From Faunimonas pinastri (GTDB taxonomy: Bacteria; Pseudomonadota; Alphaproteobacteria; Rhizobiales; Afifellaceae): a stretch of 64,000 nt of DNA. A program made the position numbers and the translations under genes. Numbering within the stretch: the stretch's first letter is position 1; each line of letters opens with the position of its first letter. Shown one piece after another: positions 31,289-40,828 of the stretch. The notes beneath the pieces were generated by a model. That model saw only the letters and a program-made list of their open reading frames with translations, was not told the origin of the DNA and did no database searches. Location: NCBI RefSeq assembly GCF_900110915.1, contig NZ_FOFG01000004.1:1-64000 (forward strand), in the 5' to 3' direction.

Positions 31289-32068
31289 TCAGCGGTGGAG
31301 TTCCACGAGGAAATCGTAGCTGTCGCCGCGGTAGCGGCTGCGGGCGAACTCAACCGTCTCGCCACCCTCGCCGAAGCAGCGCCGCTCGATATCGAGGATG
31401 GGCGAACCGACGGGAACTTCCAGCAGCGCCGCTTCCTCTTCGCTCGCCACGTCGGAACGCATCCGCTGCAGCGCGCGCACCGGGAGGTGGCCCTGCTGAG
31501 CCAGCGTTTCGTAGAGCGACTCGCTGACGAGATCCGGTTCGGGCAGGAAAGCGCCGGGAACGACGGTATTCTCCAGCGCCATGGGAATGCCACCGGCCGT
31601 GCGAAGGCGGCGGAAACGGCAGACCGCGGTGCCGGGAGAAAGCCCCAGCGCCAGGCATTCCTCCGAAAGCGCCGGCCCCTGCTCGCGGCTGAGCCAGCGA
31701 ACGCCGGGCTCCAGGCCGCGCGCCAGCATGTCCTCGGTGAAACTGGAAAGGCCGGAGAGCGACTTTTCAACCCTCTCCGCCACGCTGGTTCGCGCGCCAT
31801 GGCGCTGCACGAGCAGGCTGTCCTCGACCAGATCCTTGAGCGCGCGGCGCACGGTGACGCGCGACAGCGCCAGCTTCTGCGCGAGTTCCCGCTCGCCCGG
31901 TATCGCCTCGCCCGGTCGCAGGAGGTCCTGCCTGATCGCCGAGCGGAACGCATCCTGCAGCCGCTTGTAGAGCGCCGTGGAGCCCGGCTGGTCCAGTCGG
32001 CCGTTCTCCCGCAGGAAGGCGACGAGAGCGTCCTCGGTGCCGAGATCGCGCAAGCCTAGCTCGGACAT
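31289..32068 (-). CDS. GntR/HutC-family regulator (UTRA domain)
   Basis: 259 residues. The winged helix is at about 30-100 (LYKRLQDAFRSAIRQDLLRP, GEAIPGERELAQKLALSRVTVRRAL). The UTRA ligand domain follows (GLSSFTEDMLARG, ENTVVPGAFLPEPDL, LDIERRCF, VEFARSRYRGD). It should sense a phosphorylated amino sugar and control the nan-type genes just downstream. Its coding sequence ends 82 bases before nanE, so it may also be part of the same transcript. The operator could not be identified. Confidence 0.9.
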   Translation of the reverse strand: MSELGLRDLGTEDALVAFLRENGRLDQPGSTALYKRLQDAFRSAIRQDLLRPGEAIPGERELAQKLALSRVTVRRALKDLVEDSLLVQRHGARTSVAERVEKSLSGLSSFTEDMLARGLEPGVRWLSREQGPALSEECLALGLSPGTAVCRFRRLRTAGGIPMALENTVVPGAFLPEPDLVSESLYETLAQQGHLPVRALQRMRSDVASEEEAALLEVPVGSPILDIERRCFGEGGETVEFARSRYRGDSYDFLVELHR

Positions 32069-32214
32069 GCCCGACTCCGCTTCATGATCAGTTGGTGCAT
32101 TTGAATGATTTCATAGCTCATCCCCTTACGATGGTCGCAGGAAAAGAAGGTGGTAACCCTCGCGGGTGGCCAGTCCCCCGAACCGGTCCGCCGGTCCGCC
32201 CGCCGCGAAACGCC

Positions 32215-32658
32215 TCAGTGCCGTCGTGGCGAGAAGCTGGAGATCAATCCCCGCAATTGCGGCTCGTCGACCAGCAGGGCCGCGTCGTGCCGGGAAAGCC
32301 AGCGCATGTGCCGCTGACCCTTTTCCCGGAAGGTTTCCTCCTGCCCCGTCACTTCGAAGGGAAAGACGTCGACCCGGCAGAGCTCGAACCGATCCTTGAA
32401 GCGCTTGAAATATTCGTAGTTGCCGATCGGCTCCTTGCCGATCTTCCCGATCAGCCCGGCTTCCTCATTCGCCTCGGTGGCGGCCGCTTGTGCATTGGTC
32501 TTGCCCTTCATCGGCCATCCCTTCGGAATGATCGGGCGCAGAGTGCTGCGCGAGGTCAGGATCAGGATCTCAAGGGTGCCTGTTTCGGTCCAGCGGTAAG
32601 GGAGCGCTGCAACCTGCAGCCCGCGCTCTCCCTTCTTTCCCCGCTTCTTGAAAGCCAT
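32215..32658 (-). CDS. NUDIX hydrolase
   Basis: 147 residues from ATG 32658 (MAFKKRGKKGERGLQVAAL). The NUDIX box is at about residues 50-72: a GW-x4-G start and the E-x3-E-E-x-G core in AAATEANEEAGL. The usual REUXEE arginine is threonine here. Such short forms, with LPKGWPMKGK before the box, resemble the diphosphoinositol polyphosphate / ApnA hydrolase group in alphaproteobacteria. The substrate is not determined. It stands alone between the amino-sugar operon and the diguanylate cyclase gene. Confidence 0.85.
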   Translation of the reverse strand: MAFKKRGKKGERGLQVAALPYRWTETGTLEILILTSRSTLRPIIPKGWPMKGKTNAQAAATEANEEAGLIGKIGKEPIGNYEYFKRFKDRFELCRVDVFPFEVTGQEETFREKGQRHMRWLSRHDAALLVDEPQLRGLISSFSPRRH

Positions 32659-32859
32659 TCTTCTCCGCCCCACAGGTCCGACATCGCAAGTGCCGACTTC
32701 GGCGGCAGCCAATCGCCCAGCATTTCAGTTGCCGACCCAGCGTTTCATGACACTTTTGTGACAATTACATGACGATCCGGCCAGCCGAAAAGTGCCGGAG
32801 GGCATCGTTTCCCCCTGTTGAGGGATGTCCCAAGAGTTGATCCGCTCGTCCTCGACCGG

Positions 32860-35289
32860 TCAGGCCACAGCCGAGTCGTTGTCCTTTCGCCCGGCACGGC
32901 GGCGTTCCATGTCGTCGACGACCAGCGCGGCGAGATCCTTCAGGATCGCCCGGTCGGTCGCGTCGAGCTTCGGCCGGGGAACGCTGTCGGTCACGCAGAG
33001 CGCACCCAGCGGCTGCCCGCCTTCCCGGCTGACCAGCGGCGCGCCGGCATAGAAGCGGATCGCATCGTCGCCATTGGCGAGCGGGTTCTCCGCAAAGCGC
33101 GGATCCTTCTGCGTGTCCGGAATGACGAGCAACCCGTCGCCGGTGATCGTATGGGCGCAAAAGCTCACGTCGCGCGGAACCGTTTCCAGTTCGATCCCGT
33201 GCCGGCCCGTGAGGCGGAGTTCGTCGATTCCCACCAGCGACACAAAGCCGGTGGGTGTGTTCAGGAGGGTCGCCGCCAGGCGCGCGATGCGGTCGAGGCT
33301 CTCGGAAGGCTTGGTAACGCCGGCTTTCTCGTAGAGTCGAAGGACGGCCAGCCGTTCCTCCTCCCGCGCCGGGACAGGCGCCACGGGAGACCGCGGCACG
33401 TCTTCCGTTCGCATGCTGCGGTTTCGACCGTTCCGCTTGGCCTCGTACAGGTTCCGATCGGCCTCAGCCACCAGAGTACGACCGTTTTCGGCCGAATAGC
33501 CGGCGACCGGCATCATGCCGGCAACGCCGATGCTGACGGTGACGACGCCGCCGTTGGCGGCGTTTCCCTCATGCAGGATGCCCAGGTCCTCGATCGCCTT
33601 GCGAACGCGTTCGGCGACATGGGCGGCCCCCGCCTCGTCCGTGCCGGGAAGCAGCACCACGATTTCCTCGCCACCATAGCGGGCCGCGAGATCGCCGGGC
33701 CGGTTGATGCAGCCCTCCACCGCGGCGGCAACCTGCTGCAGGCACGTATCGCCCGCCTGATGGCCGTAGCGATCGTTGTAGAGCTTGAAGCGGTCGACAT
33801 CCAGGAGCAGCAGGGAAAGCGGCGTCCCGTGACGCGAGGCACGGCGGCATTCCGCATCCAGCGCCTCGTCGAAACGGCGACGGTTGGCAAGCCCGGTCAA
33901 CCCGTCGCTCGCAGCCAGCAGCGCGAGTTCCGAGTTCAGCGCGGCCAGCTTTATCTCCGCCGCCTTGCGCTTCGAGACATCGCGGAGAACGACGATAAAG
34001 CTTTCGTCCTGCTCGACGTAGCTGTACCGCCCCTCCATCCAGATATACTCGCCCTGCTTGTTGCGGATCCGGTATGTGGTGTCGGCCGTGCCGGCGTCGC
34101 TCCGGGCTGAATCGACAAGCCCGGCGACGGCTTGCCAGTCATCGGGGTGGATCAGCGCGCGGGGATGACCGCCGATGAGTTCTTCCGGTGTGTAGCCGAG
34201 AACCGCCAGCGAGGCGGGCGACACATAGGTGCGGAAAAGACCGCGATCCAGCCGCATGATGATGTCGCTGGCATGGTCCGCGAGCAGCCGGTACTGCGCG
34301 TCGGCCTTGCGCCGCTCGAGTTCAGCCCTGTTGCGACGACGCAGTTCCCGGGCCAGGAGCCCGCCGAAGCCTGCGGCGACGGCGCAGAGGGAGATCAGCA
34401 TGCCGCCGATCATCCAGGCGCGCTTGCGCCAGCCGGCATAGATGTCCCGCTCGCCGGCCGCCACGTCGAGCACCAGCGGGAACGCCTTCACCCCGGTGAA
34501 GGAATAGATGCGCCGCACGTTGTCGACGGCAGAGCTCGCCGTGAAGTTTCCCGTCCCTTCCCTCACGAAGCGCCTGAAGTTCGAACTGGTGCCGATGCTC
34601 TTGCCGATCTGATCCGGATCGTAAGGCAGGCGCATGACGTAGGTCCCGTCCATCAGGAAGAGATTGATGGCGCCCGCGGGGCCTATCGTGGCGCCGCTGA
34701 AGAGATCCTTGAAGTAGTCCAGCCGCAGCGTTCCGACCACCACGCCACCGAAGCTTCCATCGGGGGCGACGATGCGACGGCTGAACGCGATGACCATGTC
34801 GTTGCCGGTCAGGCGGCGGCGGAAGGGATGGCTGATATAGAGGCCCACATCGGGCCGTTCCTTCTGCGCGACGAAGTATTCGCGGTCGCTGAAATTGTCC
34901 TGGCGTGGCGGCGATGCGCCGGAGTCCAAAACAACGTTGCCGGCCGCGTCCAGAACAAGGATCGCGCCCAGATACTTCGCCGTTGCCGCGCGGTCGAAGA
35001 GAACCTTTCGTTGCAGGTCCGGCGTCAGCCGCAGGAGGTCGGGATCGTGCAGCCCGTCCGTCGCCGATTGCAGCGACAGGTCGTAGCTTGTCAGCGTGCG
35101 GGTGATATCCTGCGAGAACGCGTTGAGGAGATTGTCCGCGCCCGTCAGAGCGCGACTTCCCGTGTCGTGGCGCAATTCCAGGAGCATGCTCACCGAGAGC
35201 GCGCAGAAACCCAGGATCAGCAGAATCACGACAGCCGCGATCAGGCGCGGGCCTCTGAAGATGGACGAGTTGCGCTTTGTTCCAAACAC
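32860..35289 (-). CDS. Membrane diguanylate cyclase (dCache-PAS-GGDEF-GAF)
   Basis: 809 residues from GTG 35289. Transmembrane helices at about 15-37 and 297-318 enclose a periplasmic dCache-type sensor (DREYFVAQKERPDVGLYIS). A PAS domain (about 340-455, TPEELIGGHPRALIHPDD) and GGDEF domain (about 470-628) follow. The active site is YGGEEI and the inhibitory I-site RPGD lies five residues ahead, so c-di-GMP synthesis with feedback control is expected. The C-terminal 150 residues are a GAF domain (VSFCAHTITGDGLLVI). A GAF after the GGDEF is less usual than before it. Confidence 0.92.
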   Translation of the reverse strand: MFGTKRNSSIFRGPRLIAAVVILLILGFCALSVSMLLELRHDTGSRALTGADNLLNAFSQDITRTLTSYDLSLQSATDGLHDPDLLRLTPDLQRKVLFDRAATAKYLGAILVLDAAGNVVLDSGASPPRQDNFSDREYFVAQKERPDVGLYISHPFRRRLTGNDMVIAFSRRIVAPDGSFGGVVVGTLRLDYFKDLFSGATIGPAGAINLFLMDGTYVMRLPYDPDQIGKSIGTSSNFRRFVREGTGNFTASSAVDNVRRIYSFTGVKAFPLVLDVAAGERDIYAGWRKRAWMIGGMLISLCAVAAGFGGLLARELRRRNRAELERRKADAQYRLLADHASDIIMRLDRGLFRTYVSPASLAVLGYTPEELIGGHPRALIHPDDWQAVAGLVDSARSDAGTADTTYRIRNKQGEYIWMEGRYSYVEQDESFIVVLRDVSKRKAAEIKLAALNSELALLAASDGLTGLANRRRFDEALDAECRRASRHGTPLSLLLLDVDRFKLYNDRYGHQAGDTCLQQVAAAVEGCINRPGDLAARYGGEEIVVLLPGTDEAGAAHVAERVRKAIEDLGILHEGNAANGGVVTVSIGVAGMMPVAGYSAENGRTLVAEADRNLYEAKRNGRNRSMRTEDVPRSPVAPVPAREEERLAVLRLYEKAGVTKPSESLDRIARLAATLLNTPTGFVSLVGIDELRLTGRHGIELETVPRDVSFCAHTITGDGLLVIPDTQKDPRFAENPLANGDDAIRFYAGAPLVSREGGQPLGALCVTDSVPRPKLDATDRAILKDLAALVVDDMERRRAGRKDNDSAVA

Positions 35290-35406
35290 TCGACTGTCAG
35301 CCGATCTTCTATGCTCCGGAAATCCTAGAAAGCATGACTTGCGATAGGATTAAGGCGCGGGACGCAATCTTTAGCTCAGGTGCCGCCTCGACTTTCGGAT
35401 GGTGGC

Positions 35407-36633
35407 CTACCACCGAAGGTCAAGTTTCGACAATCCATGGAAATGATACGTATCGGAGTACCGTGGGGTTTCAACGATGCGAAGCTGCGGTAACCGCGCG
35501 AAGAGGGTCGGTAGCGCCACCTGAAGCTCCAGCCGGGCCAACGGTGCCCCGATGCAGAAGTGAATGCCGCCTCCGAAGCTCGTGTGCGCCACCTTCGGGC
35601 GCTCCGGCCAGAGCCGGTCGGGATCGGGATAGACCGCCGGATCGCGATTGGCCGCGCCCAGCATTAGTCCGACCCGGTCACCCGTGCGGAACGGAATCCC
35701 TTCATATTCCAGATCCTCCAGCGCATACCGGGTGAACATGTGGAGCGGCGGGTCGAAGCGCAGCAATTCCTCCACGGTGTTCTCGGTCGCTTCCGGCGAG
35801 GCGAAGGCCCGCCCTGCGTCGATCCCCTCTTCCAGCAGCGCCTTGACCGCATTGCCTATGGCGTTGACCGTTGCCTCGTGACCGGCATTCAGGAGCAGGA
35901 TGCAACTGGTGATCAGTTCGTCCTCGCTGAGCCTCTCCCCTTCCGCCTCCACGGAAATCAGATGGCTGATGAGGTCGCCTTCCGGCCGGTCCCGACGCTC
36001 GGTCACGTAGCCCTTGAGGAAGGCGACGAAGTCGAGCGTGGCCCTGACCGCCGCATCCTCGTCGGCGCGCGTGCGGCCGAACTGGTACATGGCGACCATC
36101 CGATGCGACCACTCCAGCAGTTGCGGCGCCATGGCGACGGGCACGCCCAGAAGCTCCGCGATCAGCGTCACCGGGATGGGGGTCGCGAAAGCGGCAAGCA
36201 GGTCGACCTCCCCTTGCCCTTCGAAACCGTCGACGAGTTCGCTGGCGAGCGCCGCGATGCGGGGCCGCAGGCGTTCAACCTGCCGCGAGACGAAGGCGCG
36301 GTTCACCAGCGTGCGCAGTCGCGTATGAACCGGCGGCTCGCGCTCCAGCATGGAATGGGCATCGACCTCATAGAAGGGCGCCACATGCGGCTCGATCTCC
36401 GGCCAGCCGAGCGCCTCGCGGCCGACGAGATGCGTGATCTCCCGACCGAACCGGCGGTCGCGAAAGAGCGCGGCGACGTTGCGGTGATCGAAGAAGCACC
36501 AGTGGCCGTATTCTTCCCAGAAGAGTGCCGGGCCGGCCTCCCGCATGTCTCGATAGAAGCGATAAGGATCCTGCACGAAGGCGGGATCGGTGGGCTCCTG
36601 GGAAAGGCGGCGGCGCGTCGGGTCGATCTTCAT
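35407..36633 (-). CDS. Cytochrome P450
   Basis: 408 residues. Landmarks in order are the I-helix oxygen-binding motif NAGHEATVN (about 250-258), the K-helix ExxR in EELLRFDPP (about 290) and the haem loop FGGGIHFCIGAPLAR with the cysteine ligand near residue 360. The PERF-like region is RLWPERPK. A soluble class I bacterial P450, needing ferredoxin and reductase. None is adjacent; a ferredoxin/FNR pair lies 20 kb away. The substrate is unknown. The small gene at 36696 is upstream on the same strand. Confidence 0.94.
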   Translation of the reverse strand: MKIDPTRRRLSQEPTDPAFVQDPYRFYRDMREAGPALFWEEYGHWCFFDHRNVAALFRDRRFGREITHLVGREALGWPEIEPHVAPFYEVDAHSMLEREPPVHTRLRTLVNRAFVSRQVERLRPRIAALASELVDGFEGQGEVDLLAAFATPIPVTLIAELLGVPVAMAPQLLEWSHRMVAMYQFGRTRADEDAAVRATLDFVAFLKGYVTERRDRPEGDLISHLISVEAEGERLSEDELITSCILLLNAGHEATVNAIGNAVKALLEEGIDAGRAFASPEATENTVEELLRFDPPLHMFTRYALEDLEYEGIPFRTGDRVGLMLGAANRDPAVYPDPDRLWPERPKVAHTSFGGGIHFCIGAPLARLELQVALPTLFARLPQLRIVETPRYSDTYHFHGLSKLDLRW

Positions 36634-36695
36634 GCGCTCTTTTTGCGGGAAGCCAGCCGCCCCCGCAAGCCGCGCCGGACAGAGCGGGCCGTCTC

Positions 36696-36893
36696 TCAGC
36701 GCTCCCTGGAGCGGGTGATGATACGTCGCGCGCGGGGACTGACGGAGGGGGCACCGCGCGCCTCAACGGCGAGCCCCATTTCGATCAGCCGCTCCAGGAT
36801 CGTGCGCGGCACCAGCCGGGATTCCGGCGCGCCGCGACTGACCCTGAGCAGCGCTTCCCATTCTTCGTCGGTGAGGTCGAGGCGATCCTGCAT
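36696..36893 (-). CDS. Small helical protein, unknown function
   Basis: 65 residues, beginning MQDRLDLTDEEWEALLRVSR. The pattern LTDEEW...PRTILERLIEMGLAVEARG suggests a winged-helix-like fold and resembles the C-terminal extension of the GT4 enzyme at 40825 (LTETEWTTLETLAAR...VAWLSKVGAL). A basic tail follows. The gene lies between P450 and the divergent GT4 gene. It is plausible as a real gene by codon use, but no family is recognised. Confidence 0.6.
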   Translation of the reverse strand: MQDRLDLTDEEWEALLRVSRGAPESRLVPRTILERLIEMGLAVEARGAPSVSPRARRIITRSRER

Positions 36894-36999
36894 TCCGCCT
36901 TCCTAGGCAGCCACGGGCCGCGCCGCAATATGCGTTGGCCCCTGAAGCGCCATGTAATAGGGTCCGCGCGCAAGATCGAAGCAGCTGGAGCCGACCCGA

Positions 37000-38682
37000 A
37001 TGGTCACGCGGTGCGCAATCTATTCGCCGAGCGGATTCGGCACGCCGGAGAACCCGTTCGGCAAGGATGTCGCCAATCTCGGCCTCTTCCGCGCCATCGC
37101 CCGGCATTCCGGCTATTCCGACATCAACTTCCTGCTTCACGCCCAGACGCCGCCGGAGCAGGTCGCGCAGGCGCTTCTCGGACGAGAGCGAACCGCCACC
37201 CGCATCAACACAGGCGGCCTGCTGAGCGTGGGACGCATGCGCGAGTCCGGCGTGCTGCTGCGCGGCAAGGCGGATCTCGCCGACCTCGCGTGGCTGCGGC
37301 GCGGCGCGGGCAGCGACCGTGATTTCAGCCTTGTCGGCCTGGTTCACTGCATCGCGCCTCCCGCGCTGCGCCGCTACATCGCCGATGCGGCGACGGCGCC
37401 GGTGCAGCCCTGGGATGCCCTGATCTGCACCTCGCCGGTCGTTCGCGACAATCTCGCCCGCATGTTCGAGGGCGTCAGCGATCATCTCTCCTCGCGCTTC
37501 GGCGGGAGCAGGCCGCCCTCGCCTCCCATGCCCGCCTTGCCCGTGATCCCGCTCGGCGTCGATGTCGAAAGGTTCGCCCGCGCCGCCGACCGGCCCGACG
37601 TGCGCGAAGCGACGCGAACGCGGATGCAACTCGGACCGGACGACGTGCTCGTGCTCTGGGTCGGCCGCCTGTCCTTCTTCGAGAAGGCCTTTCCGCAACC
37701 CATGTTCCAGGCCGTGGCGGAAGCGGCGGCGCGGACCGGCAAGCGCATCCACTTCGCCATGGCCGGCTGGTTCCCGGCGGGCGAGACGGGCCGGCAGGAA
37801 TATGCCGACGCGGCACGTCTTCACGCGCCCGGCGTCACGGTTCACCTTCTCGACGGTCGCAAGAGCGAAACCGTGGATGCCCTCTGGTCCGCTTCCGACA
37901 TCTTCCTGTCGCTGGTCGACAACGTCCAGGAAACCTTCGGCATCACGCCGATCGAGGCAATGGCGGCGGGCCTGCCCGTGGTCGTCAGCGACTGGGACGG
38001 CTACCGCGCCAATGTCGTGGACGGCGAGCAGGGTTTTCTGGTGGAAACGCTGGGCGGTCCGGCGGGCCTCGGCGCCACCATGCTGCAGCGGCATGTCTTC
38101 GGCCTGGACTCCTACCAGAACTATGTCGGCAATGTCGCCCAGCATACGGCGATCGATATCGGCGCGGCGGCGGATGCTATCGGCCGGCTGGCCGGCGATC
38201 CCGAACTGCGGCGCCGGTTTGGCGAGGCCGGTCGCCGTCACGCCCGCGAGCGCTACGACTGGCCGGTGATCGTGAGACAGATCGACGGCCTTTTCGACGA
38301 ACTGGCCGCGCTTCGGCAGGATGCCGCCGCCTTCGAGGCCGGGTCGGCTCTGGCGCGCCAGGATCCCGTCCGGTGCGAGCCCTTCGGCGATTTCGCGGAG
38401 TTCGCCACGAACGTGCTGTCCGGAAGCACGCGGCTACGGGCGCGCGCGGGCGTGACCGAGGCCTCGGTGGCCAGGCTGGCGACCGTCGGGCTCAATCGCT
38501 TCGGCGGCATGTGGCGACCCCGGGCGGAAGCGACAACGGCGCTGCTTCGCGCGGTGGTCGAACACCCCGACCGCGACGTGGAAGCGATCCTCGCGGGCTT
38601 TCCCAACGAGCCCAGGCAACCCCTGCAGGCGGCGCTGATGTGGATGTGCAAATACGGCTTGCTGGACTGGAAGACCGGGTGA
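37000..38682 (+). CDS. GT4-family glycosyltransferase with C-terminal extension
   Basis: 560 residues. The C-terminal Rossmann half of a GT-B fold shows LPVIPLGVDVERF, VLWVGRLSFFEKAF and the E-x7-E motif region ETFGITPIEAMAAGLPVVVS. After about residue 430 comes an extra domain ending PLQAALMWMCKYGLLDWK, not part of GT4 enzymes. The paralogue at 40825 has an extension of the same layout. No signal peptide, so it acts in the cytoplasm with a nucleotide sugar. The ATG has a GGAG ribosome site. The acceptor is unknown. Confidence 0.88.
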   Translation: MVTRCAIYSPSGFGTPENPFGKDVANLGLFRAIARHSGYSDINFLLHAQTPPEQVAQALLGRERTATRINTGGLLSVGRMRESGVLLRGKADLADLAWLRRGAGSDRDFSLVGLVHCIAPPALRRYIADAATAPVQPWDALICTSPVVRDNLARMFEGVSDHLSSRFGGSRPPSPPMPALPVIPLGVDVERFARAADRPDVREATRTRMQLGPDDVLVLWVGRLSFFEKAFPQPMFQAVAEAAARTGKRIHFAMAGWFPAGETGRQEYADAARLHAPGVTVHLLDGRKSETVDALWSASDIFLSLVDNVQETFGITPIEAMAAGLPVVVSDWDGYRANVVDGEQGFLVETLGGPAGLGATMLQRHVFGLDSYQNYVGNVAQHTAIDIGAAADAIGRLAGDPELRRRFGEAGRRHARERYDWPVIVRQIDGLFDELAALRQDAAAFEAGSALARQDPVRCEPFGDFAEFATNVLSGSTRLRARAGVTEASVARLATVGLNRFGGMWRPRAEATTALLRAVVEHPDRDVEAILAGFPNEPRQPLQAALMWMCKYGLLDWKTG

Positions 38683-38703
38683 CGCTTCCGCCGACGCCGC
38701 TGG

Positions 38704-39735
38704 TCAGAACTGGAAGGAGAAGCTCTTTTCCACGACCGTCTTGCCGTCGCGGGTGACCGTGTACTCGGCGGCATAGGTGCCAGCGGCCCAGCCTTCCGGA
38801 GGACGCTTGCGTCCGACCAGCATCAGGTACTGATCCTTGTTCTCGTCGAGCGGCACGATCTCCTGCTGGATAAGCACGGAGCCATCGGGCTTGCGGACGA
38901 CGAGGCGCTGCTGATCGCCCTGCCGCAGGCCGATGGAGCGGACATAGGCGACGATGGCCGGCGCGTCCGTTCCCTTCGGCGGCACGACCCCACCGCTTTC
39001 CACGTCGGCCATGGAGAGCTTCTGGGTGGCGAATCCGGCGTTGAGCACGGTGCCGGCATGGTAGGCCAGCGCATCCTTCAGCGCGGGATCCCAGAGCGAT
39101 GTCCCGCCGCCGCACTCGCCTTCCTTCTCGCCCACCGCGAAGGGATCGAGCGACGTCCCCTCCTCCATCACCGTGAAATGCAGGTGGGGGAATTCCGTAT
39201 CGCCGGACAGGCCGACCTGACCGAGCTTCTGTCCGACCTTCACGCGATCGCCAGGGTGCACGACGATGCTGCCCCGCGCCATGTGGCAATATTGAGTTTG
39301 CAGCTTCCCCTCGTTCTGCACGACGAGGCCGTTGCCGCATTCGCGACCGCGCACCGCTTCCCGGCCCGTCGTGGCGACCGACACGTCTTCCATGCCGTCG
39401 CGGACGCGGAGCACGGTTCCGGGCGCCGCCGCCAGGACGTTCACGCCGGCCGCCTTGTCCTTCATGCTGAGCAGGCGGATATCGACGCCGTTGTGGCGCT
39501 GATAGGTCATCGTCCCGCACATGTAATCTTCGGCGGCGGGACCGAAGTCGCGGTCGAAATAATGCTGGATGAAGCAGGTCTTGCCGACCGTGCAATCGAC
39601 CGGCCATTCCAGCTTGAAACCGGCCGGGATTTCCACGGGGCTTGCTGGCTCGGCAGGATTTCCGGCCATCGTCCCGGCCAGGGCGCCAGCGGGCGCCAGG
39701 GACAGCACGGTAATGCAGACGATTTTAAGCTTCAT
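38704..39735 (-). CDS. Secreted M23-family metallopeptidase (LytM-like)
   Basis: 343 residues with a signal peptide (about 1-20, ending GALA). The LytM zinc site is H81-x3-D85 (RHNGVDIR), H151 region and H184-x-H186 (FPHLHF). The M23 part spans about 60-210 and is followed by a C-terminal beta-rich region (TVTRDGKTVVEKSFSFQF). Many M23 proteins act as peptidoglycan endopeptidases, while others are inactive activators. Here the zinc residues are intact. It is encoded convergently with the GT4 gene. A link to envelope modification is inferred from the neighbourhood. Confidence 0.9.
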   Translation of the reverse strand: MKLKIVCITVLSLAPAGALAGTMAGNPAEPASPVEIPAGFKLEWPVDCTVGKTCFIQHYFDRDFGPAAEDYMCGTMTYQRHNGVDIRLLSMKDKAAGVNVLAAAPGTVLRVRDGMEDVSVATTGREAVRGRECGNGLVVQNEGKLQTQYCHMARGSIVVHPGDRVKVGQKLGQVGLSGDTEFPHLHFTVMEEGTSLDPFAVGEKEGECGGGTSLWDPALKDALAYHAGTVLNAGFATQKLSMADVESGGVVPPKGTDAPAIVAYVRSIGLRQGDQQRLVVRKPDGSVLIQQEIVPLDENKDQYLMLVGRKRPPEGWAAGTYAAEYTVTRDGKTVVEKSFSFQF

Positions 39736-39892
39736 TCCTTTGCTGTGTAACAGCCGCCCGAGCGAAGCGACAAGAGCGGCCAGCGCACACTGTAGTGAAC
39801 AGCCGGTGAGCGAGACTGACGAACGGGCCTAATGAACCGAGACGGTGAACGATGCGGGCGAGCCAAGCTGGCGAACGGGGCCGGTCGGGCGG

Positions 39893-40828
39893 CTACCGGA
39901 CCGCCATGGTCCTGGACCAGAAGCGGTCGAGCGCCTCGATGAAACGGGCATGGGACCAGTGCGCCGCCGTCTCCGCCGCCGCCCCGCGCATCATCTGCGC
40001 GCCCGGCCCCCCGCGCTCCACCAGCGTCACCGCCTTGACCAGCGCATGGGCGCAGGCCTCGCAATCGTCCTCTTCCACCCAGAAACCGTTGGCGCTGGTC
40101 GCATATTCGCGGCCGCCGATCCCGGTGAAGCCCGCCACGACGCATTCGGAGGCCATGGCCTCCAGCGTGGTCATGCCCAGCCCTTCCAGCCGGCTGAGGC
40201 TCAGGAAGACGTGCGCCTCCGCGAAGGTGCGGGCGACCTGTTCCTCCGATGCGGCTTCCAGCACGGCGAAACGCCAGCTGAGCTTCCCGCCATAGAGGCG
40301 GCGGAACATGAAGTTGACGATCCGCAGTTCCAGCGGCCGCTTGCGGGAGGCGCAGGCGATGATCGGCTGCTTCTCCCCGGGTCGGAACCGCCGTTCATCG
40401 GCAAAGGCCGGCAGCACGTCCACCGAGCGATGCGGCAGGAAGCGTGCGATCCAGGACGCGGCCGACCGGCTGCACGCCACGAACTCGCGATAGCTGGCAA
40501 GCTCCTCCTGCGTCAGCCGCCCCAGGCCGTTGGCGGCGGCATAGAAGTGGTTCTGGCAGAAGACGATCTTGCGATGAGGCGATGCCGCGTAGTGCTTCAG
40601 CACCGCCGTCGCGTCTTCCGGGATCACCAGCACGTCGCCGTCGCGCGGCGGCGTACCGCTCTCCACCTCAACGTCGTGGCTGAACCAGTCAGGCACCGGA
40701 GCGCTGCCTTCGATGCGCAGCACGGCGGGGTAGCCCAGCGCTTTTAACGCCTCGACATGGCGAACGATCATCTTGTGACCGCCGGTCAGGCGCTGCGTGC
40801 CGATCAGCACATAGACGATGCGGCTCAC
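39893..40828 (-). CDS. Glycosyltransferase, GT4-like
   Basis: 311 residues from GTG 40828. The start overlaps the preceding stop as GTGA. It begins (V/M)SRIVYVLIGTQRLTGGHK. A compact GT-B enzyme: N-terminal GG-H motif (TGGHKMIV), then VFLSLSRLEGLGMTTLEAMA, the E-x7-E region, and GIGGREYA. It is much shorter than the two GT4 neighbours and lacks their extension. It shares the operon with the larger enzyme at 40825. The donor sugar and acceptor are unknown. Confidence 0.85.
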   Translation of the reverse strand: MSRIVYVLIGTQRLTGGHKMIVRHVEALKALGYPAVLRIEGSAPVPDWFSHDVEVESGTPPRDGDVLVIPEDATAVLKHYAASPHRKIVFCQNHFYAAANGLGRLTQEELASYREFVACSRSAASWIARFLPHRSVDVLPAFADERRFRPGEKQPIIACASRKRPLELRIVNFMFRRLYGGKLSWRFAVLEAASEEQVARTFAEAHVFLSLSRLEGLGMTTLEAMASECVVAGFTGIGGREYATSANGFWVEEDDCEACAHALVKAVTLVERGGPGAQMMRGAAAETAAHWSHARFIEALDRFWSRTMAVR

